Positions 6,696 to 11,391 of a stretch of 11,391 bases of DNA are shown piece by piece. The stretch comes from Bacteroidales bacterium. GTDB lineage: Bacteria > Bacteroidota > Bacteroidia > Bacteroidales > UBA1402. Position 1 is the first letter of the stretch. The number at the start of each line of letters is the position of its first letter. The notes below the pieces were generated by a model, which saw only the letters and a program-made list of their open reading frames with translations, ran no database searches and had not been told where the DNA came from. The translations under genes and the position numbers were made by a program. The DNA is taken from NCBI GenBank assembly GCA_023230125.1, contig JALNXZ010000027.1, positions 1 to 11,391 on the forward strand, written 5' to 3'.

Positions 6696-6714
6696 CATAT
6701 GGTAAGCCTTTTTT
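6682..6714 (+). terminator. his attenuator terminator
   Basis: AAAAGGCTTACC (6682-6693) pairs perfectly with GGTAAGCCTTTT (6701-6712) around a 7-base loop, and the T tract runs from 6709 to 6714. It is a textbook intrinsic terminator, but it ends only 20 bases before the hisG start and faces into the operon. Its position therefore points to regulated premature termination rather than to the end of an upstream gene; the only coding unit before it is the leader peptide. Confidence 0.9.
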
Positions 6715-6734
6715 ATTCAAATAATTCAATCATT

Positions 6735-7586
6735 ATGCTAAGAATAGCTGTTCAATCCAAAGGTCGTCTCAATGAAGACACCATGTTGCTGCTTCAGGAA
6801 GCTGGCATCAAACTCGCTCCCGGCAAACGGACGCTCTTGGTCCCATCCAAGAATTTTCCTGTAGAAATCTTATTCTTAAGGGATGATGACATACCTCAAT
6901 CGGTTGCATCAGGCGTTGCAGACGTTGGTATTGTCGGAGAAAATGAGTTTTGCGAAAAGAAAGAAAATGCCAATATCATCAATCGGTTGGGATTCAGTAA
7001 ATGCCGGCTTTCCATCGCTATTCCCAAATCAATTGATTATTCTGGTATAGAATGGCTAAACGGTAAGACAATTGCCACATCATATCCTGTCATTTTGGGC
7101 GATTTTCTCAAGTCAAAAGGCGTTAAGGCTGAAATACATGTCATTACCGGTTCTGTGGAAATCGCACCTGGTATTGGCTTGGCAGATTGTATCTTTGATA
7201 TCGTAAGTTCAGGCAGCACTTTGGTGAGCAATCAGCTGAAGGAAGTGGAAGTGGTGATGCAATCAGAAGCACTCCTGATAGGCCATACGGCCTTGACAGA
7301 AGAAAAGCAGACGATCCTGGATGAATTGATGTTTCGCATTCAGGCAGTCCAATATGCCGAAAACAAAAAATATGTGCTGATGAATATACCCAATGACAAG
7401 ATTGAGGCCATTGTCAACGAAATACCGGGTATGAGAAGTCCGACAGTGATGCCGTTGGCCAAAGAAGGCTGGAGTTCATTGCATACAGTGCTGGAAGAAA
7501 AAAAGTTTTGGGAAGTAATCGGCAAATTAAAGACTTTGGGAGCCGAAGGCATACTTGTTTTACCCATCGAAAAAATGATCATATAG
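6735..7586 (+). CDS. hisG: ATP phosphoribosyltransferase HisG, long form
   Basis: HisG catalyses the first and committed step of histidine synthesis, joining ATP and PRPP to give phosphoribosyl-ATP. At 283 residues it is the long, HisZ-independent form with a C-terminal ACT-like domain (about 210-283) for histidine feedback. Motifs are LRIAVQSKGRL at 2-12, GVADVGIVGENE at 60-71, and the PRPP-binding region TGSVEIAPGIGLADCIFDIV at 138-157 followed by SSGSTL. The C-terminal part KYVLMNIPNDKIEAIVNEIPG fits the regulatory domain. I choose the ATG at 6735 (MLRIAVQSKGRL). An in-frame ATG at 6699 lies in the loop of the attenuator hairpin and would add 12 atypical residues. It is the first structural gene after the attenuator; hisD follows after 47 bases. 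Confidence 0.97.
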   Translation: MLRIAVQSKGRLNEDTMLLLQEAGIKLAPGKRTLLVPSKNFPVEILFLRDDDIPQSVASGVADVGIVGENEFCEKKENANIINRLGFSKCRLSIAIPKSIDYSGIEWLNGKTIATSYPVILGDFLKSKGVKAEIHVITGSVEIAPGIGLADCIFDIVSSGSTLVSNQLKEVEVVMQSEALLIGHTALTEEKQTILDELMFRIQAVQYAENKKYVLMNIPNDKIEAIVNEIPGMRSPTVMPLAKEGWSSLHTVLEEKKFWEVIGKLKTLGAEGILVLPIEKMII

Positions 7587-7633
7587 AGGCGTATGAGTTC
7601 CATATGACCTAAGACGAAATAAATGCTTATCAA

Positions 7634-8914
7634 ATGAAAATTATCAGATATCCATCGGAAAGTGAATGGCCTGCGCTTCTTGCAAGACCGGCTTATGATA
7701 CGACACAATTGAACGAAATCGTAAGTGGTGTATTGCGTTCCATCAAAAACGAGGGAGATCAGGCTGTCAAGGAAAATGAATTGAAATTTGATCAGGTTGA
7801 CCTGAAAAAGTTATCTGTTTCAGAAAATGAATTCACTGAAGCAGAATTGCTTGTATCAGAAAACTTAAAGCAGGCCATTAATCTTGCAATGCAGAATATC
7901 ACAGCATTCCATGCTGCACAAAACACCGCATTGCCCAAAGTGGAAACGGTTTCAGGCGTCACTTGCTGGCAAAAGGCTGTCGCCATAGAAAAAGTCGGAT
8001 TATACATTCCGGGGGGAACTGCTCCTTTGTTTTCAACCGTATTGATGTTGGCCATCCCGGCCCGGATTGCCGGATGCAAGGAAATCGTGCTTTGCACACC
8101 CCCCGACAAGGAAGGAAAAATCAATCCTGCTGTATTGTATGCAGCTAAAATCTCAGGCGTGAGCCAAGTATTCAAGATCGGCGGCATACAGGCCATCGGT
8201 GCCATGGCTTACGGTACTGAAAGCGTGCCGAAAGTCTATAAGATTTTCGGACCCGGCAATCAATACGTCACCAAAGCCAAACAACTGGTCAGTCTTCATG
8301 ACGTGGCCATCGATATGCCTGCTGGGCCTTCAGAAGTGGAAGTGCTTGCCGACGAAACCGCCAATCCTGCCTTTGTAGCCTCCGATTTGCTTTCGCAGGC
8401 AGAACACGGTGTAGATAGTCAGGTGATTCTCGTTACCACCAGTGAAGCCCTGATATCCGAAGTCATGGAAGAAGCAAAGACGCAGACGACTCAATTACCA
8501 CGCAAGGACATCATCGAAAAGTCTTTGGCTCACAGCAAAATCATTCTTGTTAAAAATATGGAGGAGGCCATCAGCCTCACCAATGAATATGCACCTGAAC
8601 ACCTCATCATTTCTACGAAAGAATACAGGAATGTAGCTGAAAGAATAACCAATGCCGGTTCTGTTTTTCTTGGACACCTCACACCGGAAAGTGCCGGCGA
8701 TTATGCCTCCGGAACCAACCACACTTTGCCGACCAATGGTTGTGCAAAAGCATACAGCGGCGTCAATCTGGACAGTTTCAGAAAAAAGATAACCTTTCAG
8801 GAAATCACCCCGGAAGGTTTGCAAAACATTGGTTCAGCTGTAGAAATCATGGCAGAAACCGAATCGCTTTTCGCTCACAAGAATGCAATGTCACTTCGAC
8901 TCAAAAACAAATAA
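7634..8914 (+). CDS. hisD: Histidinol dehydrogenase HisD
   Basis: HisD is a zinc enzyme that oxidises L-histidinol to L-histidine in two NAD-dependent steps, the last of the pathway. The 426-residue length is typical. Conserved segments are GLYIPGGTAPLFSTVLMLA at 122-140, GGIQAIGAMAYGT at 183-195, IFGPGNQYVTKAK at 204-216 and DMPAGPSEVEVLAD at 227-240. The expected zinc ligands are present: Q255 and H258 in SQAEHG, D356 in PESAGDYASG, and H415 in AHKNAM. The catalytic glutamate-histidine pair is E322/H323 in EYAPEHL. The ATG at 7634 gives a normal N-terminus. It follows hisG by 47 bases and precedes hisC by 11, with no terminator in between, so it should be cotranscribed. Confidence 0.97.
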   Translation: MKIIRYPSESEWPALLARPAYDTTQLNEIVSGVLRSIKNEGDQAVKENELKFDQVDLKKLSVSENEFTEAELLVSENLKQAINLAMQNITAFHAAQNTALPKVETVSGVTCWQKAVAIEKVGLYIPGGTAPLFSTVLMLAIPARIAGCKEIVLCTPPDKEGKINPAVLYAAKISGVSQVFKIGGIQAIGAMAYGTESVPKVYKIFGPGNQYVTKAKQLVSLHDVAIDMPAGPSEVEVLADETANPAFVASDLLSQAEHGVDSQVILVTTSEALISEVMEEAKTQTTQLPRKDIIEKSLAHSKIILVKNMEEAISLTNEYAPEHLIISTKEYRNVAERITNAGSVFLGHLTPESAGDYASGTNHTLPTNGCAKAYSGVNLDSFRKKITFQEITPEGLQNIGSAVEIMAETESLFAHKNAMSLRLKNK

Positions 8915-8925
8915 ATTGTTTACCG

Positions 8926-9957
8926 ATGAACCTACAAAACTTAATCAGACCAAACATATATAACCTCAAGCCATATTCTTGTGCAAGAGATGAATTTAAG
9001 GGAAAAGCATCCGCCTATCTGGATGCCAACGAGAACCCTCTGAATGCTCCTTACAACCGTTATCCGGATCCACTGCAAAATGATCTCAAGGAAAAGGTTG
9101 CCAGACTTAAAAACATTGATCCTGAAAAGTTGTTTTTCGGAAACGGAAGCGATGAACCCATCGACCTGGTTGTTCGCATTTTCTGCGAACCCGGTGTGGA
9201 CAACATCGTGGCCATTGATCCGACATACGGCATGTATCAGGTTTGTGCGGACATCAACAACGTGGAATACCGCAAGGTACACTTGTTGGAGGATTTTTCA
9301 CTGGACGTGGACAGTGTGCTAAACGCTGTGGATGATAGAACCAAGATCATCTTCATGTGTTCACCGAACAATCCTACCGGCAATGACCTGAATGTCAATG
9401 ATATGAAAAAGGTCATCCAAAGCTTTAACGGCATTGTTGTCATTGACGAAGCTTATATTGATTTTTCTTCCAGAAAAAGTTTCTTGACTGAACTTGACCA
9501 ATATCCTAACCTCATAGTGCTGCAGACTTTTTCTAAAGCCTGGGGGATGGCTGCCATCCGTTTAGGGATGGCCTTTGCCTGTCCTGAAATCATCGGTTTC
9601 TTCAACAAGGTAAAATATCCGTACAACATCAATCTGCTGACTCAATACTTTGTAGGAGAAGAAATTAAAAAACTCAAACGCAAAGAAGATTGGGTGGAAA
9701 TGCTGGTTTCCCAACGCGAAAAGCTCATCGATCAACTGGAAAAGCTACCCATGGTTCAGAAAGTTTACCCAACCGATGCCAATTTCGTTTTGGTCAAAGT
9801 CAATGATGCCAATGCAACTTATCGCTATCTGGTGGAACAGGGTATCATAGTCAGAAATAGAAACAATGTCTCCTTATGCCTTGGATGTCTGCGCATTACT
9901 GTTGGCATACCCGAAGAAAGCACTTTGCTGATTGATACCTTAAAAAAAATGAAATAA
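8926..9957 (+). CDS. hisC: Histidinol-phosphate aminotransferase HisC
   Basis: HisC is a PLP-dependent fold-type I aminotransferase that converts imidazole-acetol phosphate to L-histidinol phosphate with glutamate as donor. The 343 residues include YLDANENP at 31-38, the PLP-phosphate site FGNGSDEPIDL at 71-81, SPNNPTG at 146-152, VIDEAYIDF at 172-180, the Schiff-base lysine K204 in TFSKAWGMAAIRLG, and the substrate-carboxylate arginine R323 in CLRITVG. I start at the ATG at 8926 (MNLQNLIRPNIYNLKPY), 11 bases after the hisD stop. The same frame is open further upstream, but that stretch overlaps hisD and is not HisC-like. hisB follows after 9 bases. A related aminotransferase specificity is conceivable alone, but the operon settles it. 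Confidence 0.96.
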   Translation: MNLQNLIRPNIYNLKPYSCARDEFKGKASAYLDANENPLNAPYNRYPDPLQNDLKEKVARLKNIDPEKLFFGNGSDEPIDLVVRIFCEPGVDNIVAIDPTYGMYQVCADINNVEYRKVHLLEDFSLDVDSVLNAVDDRTKIIFMCSPNNPTGNDLNVNDMKKVIQSFNGIVVIDEAYIDFSSRKSFLTELDQYPNLIVLQTFSKAWGMAAIRLGMAFACPEIIGFFNKVKYPYNINLLTQYFVGEEIKKLKRKEDWVEMLVSQREKLIDQLEKLPMVQKVYPTDANFVLVKVNDANATYRYLVEQGIIVRNRNNVSLCLGCLRITVGIPEESTLLIDTLKKMK

Positions 9958-9966
9958 TTTACGGCA

Positions 9967-11106
9967 ATGAATACCAAAAAACGCGTACTTTTTATTGATA
10001 GAGATGGAACCATTGTGATTGAACCTCCCGTTAATTATCAACTGGACAGCCTTGAAAAACTCGAGTTTTACCCGCATGTTTTCCGCAACTTGCATTTTAT
10101 TCGCGAAAAACTTGATTTTAAGTTTGTTATGGTATCAAATCAGGATGGTATGGGTACCAGTTCTTTTCCTGAAGAGACCTTTTGGCCGGCACAAAAAAAA
10201 ATACTGAAAGCTTTTGAAAATGAAGGTATTGTTTTTGATGCCATACACATTGACCACTCCATGCCTGCAGATAATGCTCCTACACGAAAGCCGCGACTTG
10301 GCATGCTTCAGGAATATCTGACAGATGAATATAATTTGCCCGCTTCTTTTGTAATAGGAGACCGCCAGACAGATGTACAAATGGCCAAAAATCTGGGTTG
10401 TAAAGCCATTTTGCTTCAGGAACCTTCGGAGAGCTTGTCAGAAAAGCTGAAATCGTCCGGTTTGGAAGGCGTTTGCGCCCTGATTACGGACAAATGGGAC
10501 GACATTGCGGCTTTCCTCTTTGCCGGCGAAAGGAGGGCTGTGGTGGCCCGCAAAACGCATGAGACGGATATATATGTAGAGATTAATCTCGATGGTAACG
10601 GAAAGACCAATATTGAAACGGGTTTGGAATTCTTCAACCATATGCTGGACCAAATCGGTAAACATGCCGGAATAGACTTGACGATACAAACCAAAGGGGA
10701 TTTGAATGTGGATGAACACCACACGATAGAAGATACGGCCATCGCCCTGGGAGAGGCTTTGCTCAAGGCTCTGGGTGATAAGCGAGGCGTTGAACGTTAC
10801 GGATTCTGCTTGCCGATGGATGACTGCCTGTGCAATGTCGCCTTAGATTTTGGCGGACGATCCTGGCTGGTCTGGGATGCTGAATTCAAACGCGAAAGGG
10901 TGGGAGACGTTCCGACAGAAATGTTCCTGCACTTCTTCAAGTCGTTAAGTGATGCGGCTAAGATGAATCTGAATATCAAGGCTGAAGGAGAGAATGAGCA
11001 CCACAAAATTGAAGGAATCTTCAAAGCCTTCGCCAAATCAATCAAAATGGCAATCAAACGGGATATCTACAATTACGAATTACCCTCGACCAAAGGGGTT
11101 ATTTAG
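9967..11106 (+). CDS. hisB: Bifunctional HisB: histidinol-phosphatase / imidazoleglycerol-phosphate dehydratase
   Basis: The 379-residue fusion performs two steps: dehydration of imidazoleglycerol phosphate (C-terminal domain) and dephosphorylation of histidinol phosphate (N-terminal HAD domain). The phosphatase half (about 1-165) has FIDRDGT at 9-15 with D11 and D13, VSNQDG at 56-61, RKP with K108, and GDRQTDVQMA at 131-140. The dehydratase half (about 190-379) has GLEFFNHMLDQIGKHAG at 219-235, DEHHTIEDTAIALGEAL at 249-265, MDDCLCNVALDFGGRSW at 284-300 and EHHKIEGIFKAFAKSIK at 344-360, which supply the manganese-binding histidines and acids. The loop at 91-109 lacks the cysteines that bind zinc in enteric HisB. 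It lies 9 bases after hisC and is the last his gene here; no strong terminator follows. Confidence 0.96.
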   Translation: MNTKKRVLFIDRDGTIVIEPPVNYQLDSLEKLEFYPHVFRNLHFIREKLDFKFVMVSNQDGMGTSSFPEETFWPAQKKILKAFENEGIVFDAIHIDHSMPADNAPTRKPRLGMLQEYLTDEYNLPASFVIGDRQTDVQMAKNLGCKAILLQEPSESLSEKLKSSGLEGVCALITDKWDDIAAFLFAGERRAVVARKTHETDIYVEINLDGNGKTNIETGLEFFNHMLDQIGKHAGIDLTIQTKGDLNVDEHHTIEDTAIALGEALLKALGDKRGVERYGFCLPMDDCLCNVALDFGGRSWLVWDAEFKRERVGDVPTEMFLHFFKSLSDAAKMNLNIKAEGENEHHKIEGIFKAFAKSIKMAIKRDIYNYELPSTKGVI

Positions 11107-11156
11107 TCGTGGATGGCCGTGTAAAAAGAAATTAAGTGCGGAAATTGATTTTCTTA

Positions 11157-11185
11157 TTTTATGAAACATGACACATTTCATAAAA
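11157..11185. repeat. Perfect 10-bp inverted repeat, possible operator
   Basis: TTTTATGAAA (11157-11166) and TTTCATAAAA (11176-11185) are exact reverse complements separated by nine bases. It lies 50 bases after the hisB stop and 64 bases before the next start codon. No T tract follows the 3' arm, so it makes a poor terminator. It lies just upstream of a possible -7 box and would cover the -33 region, which suits an operator. Confidence 0.5.
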
Positions 11186-11190
11186 ATGAT

Positions 11191-11198
11191 TACATTTA
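11191..11198 (+). promoter_or_regulatory. Weak candidate -7 box for the substrate-binding protein gene
   Basis: TACATTTA differs from TAnnTTTG only at the last base. Transcription would start near 11204, about 45 bases before the ATG at 11250. No clear -33 element is present. I see nothing else in the gap 11107-11249 apart from the palindrome. Confidence 0.25.
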
Positions 11199-11249
11199 GA
11201 GCCTTGATCTCAATGATAGACATGAACGGCTTTTATACCTGAAAAACAC

Positions 11250-11391
11250 ATGAAACACCATTTGTCCGTTTTGGTTTTGTTTTATATGCTTACTTTCAAC
11301 TGTCCCGGACAAGACTTGCCAAAAATAACCTTTAGTCCGCATTGGCTACCCCAGGCACAATTTGCAGGCTATTATGTAGCAGAAAAAAAAG
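11250..11391 (+). CDS. NMT1/THI5-like ABC transporter substrate-binding protein, N-terminal fragment
   Basis: Only the first 47 codons are in the window; the frame is open at the right edge. The N-terminus (MKHHLSVLVLFYMLTFNC) is a signal peptide: two histidines and a lysine, then a hydrophobic core. The cysteine at 18 does not sit in a good lipobox, so ordinary signal-peptidase cleavage after about residue 18-21 is as likely as lipidation. The mature start, ITFSPHWLPQAQFAGYYVAE, is the characteristic first strand and ligand-site helix of the NMT1/THI5/SsuA-like family of periplasmic binding proteins, which bind thiamine precursors or similar small molecules. In some bacteria this domain is fused to a sensor kinase; the fragment is too short to tell. 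The ATG is the only start after an in-frame stop upstream. Confidence 0.7.
   Translation, partial: MKHHLSVLVLFYMLTFNCPGQDLPKITFSPHWLPQAQFAGYYVAEKK

Noticed and set aside
6699..6734. An in-frame ATG upstream of hisG that would add 12 residues
   Set aside because: It falls in the loop and 3' arm of the attenuator hairpin, and the added residues are not HisG-like.
7587..7633. A small stem (GTATG/CATAT) in the hisG-hisD gap
   Set aside because: Five base pairs with a wobble and no T tract; nothing to support a function.
8740..8925. An upstream extension of the hisC frame into hisD
   Set aside because: The extra 62 residues overlap conserved hisD sequence in another frame and do not resemble HisC; the ATG at 8926 gives the normal N-terminus.
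1..11391. CRISPR arrays, insertion sequences, tRNA or rRNA genes, phage genes or a defence system
   Set aside because: No regularly spaced direct repeats, transposase, integrase, tRNA-like cloverleaf or rRNA segment is visible; every long frame is accounted for by a housekeeping gene.

Overview
The window looks like a piece of a Bacteroidetes chromosome, most likely Bacteroidales. The evidence is TAnnTTTG-type -7 promoter elements before several genes, almost no Shine-Dalgarno sequences, moderately AT-rich DNA, a divergent tamB-like/tsaD pair, and a hisG-hisD-hisC-hisB gene order with the long form of HisG and a HAD-IGPD fusion HisB. These are core housekeeping genes; I see no phage, insertion sequence, CRISPR array, tRNA or rRNA.

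Layout. (1) 1-1578, minus: the N-terminal 526 codons of a very large TamB/AsmA-like envelope protein that runs off the left edge and probably starts at a TTG. (2) 1696-3091, plus: tsaD (tRNA t6A37 synthesis) and, 7 bases later, crcB/fluc (fluoride channel). (3) A bidirectional hairpin terminator at 3094-3129 separates crcB from the convergent minus-strand ddh (meso-diaminopimelate dehydrogenase, 3156-4055), which has a good promoter. (4) A small YjbR/MmcQ-family gene (4318-4689, plus) has its own promoter and converges on a long AMP-forming acyl-CoA ligase (4705-6414, minus). (5) The 320-base gap 6415-6734 holds the ligase promoter and a complete histidine attenuator. (6) 6735-11106, plus: hisG, hisD, hisC and hisB, closely packed. 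(7) 11107-11249 holds a perfect 10-bp palindrome and a weak promoter, followed by the first 47 codons of an NMT1/THI5-like periplasmic substrate-binding protein cut by the right edge.

The most striking element is the his leader (6566-6714). It has a promoter, a 16-codon peptide MQLNTLHFGYHHYTER, and four RNA segments that can pair as 1:2, 2:3 or 3:4. Segment 3:4 is a 12-bp stem followed by six T, just before hisG. Segment 2 begins at the leader stop codon and can pair with the 5' arm of the terminator. This geometry is what ribosome-stalling attenuation by His-tRNA availability needs.

Together, HisG (step 1), HisB (steps 6 and 8), HisC (step 7) and HisD (steps 9-10) cover both ends of histidine synthesis. 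hisI/E, hisA, hisH and hisF are not in the window. All gene calls rest on motifs read by eye; no database search or RNA folding was run.
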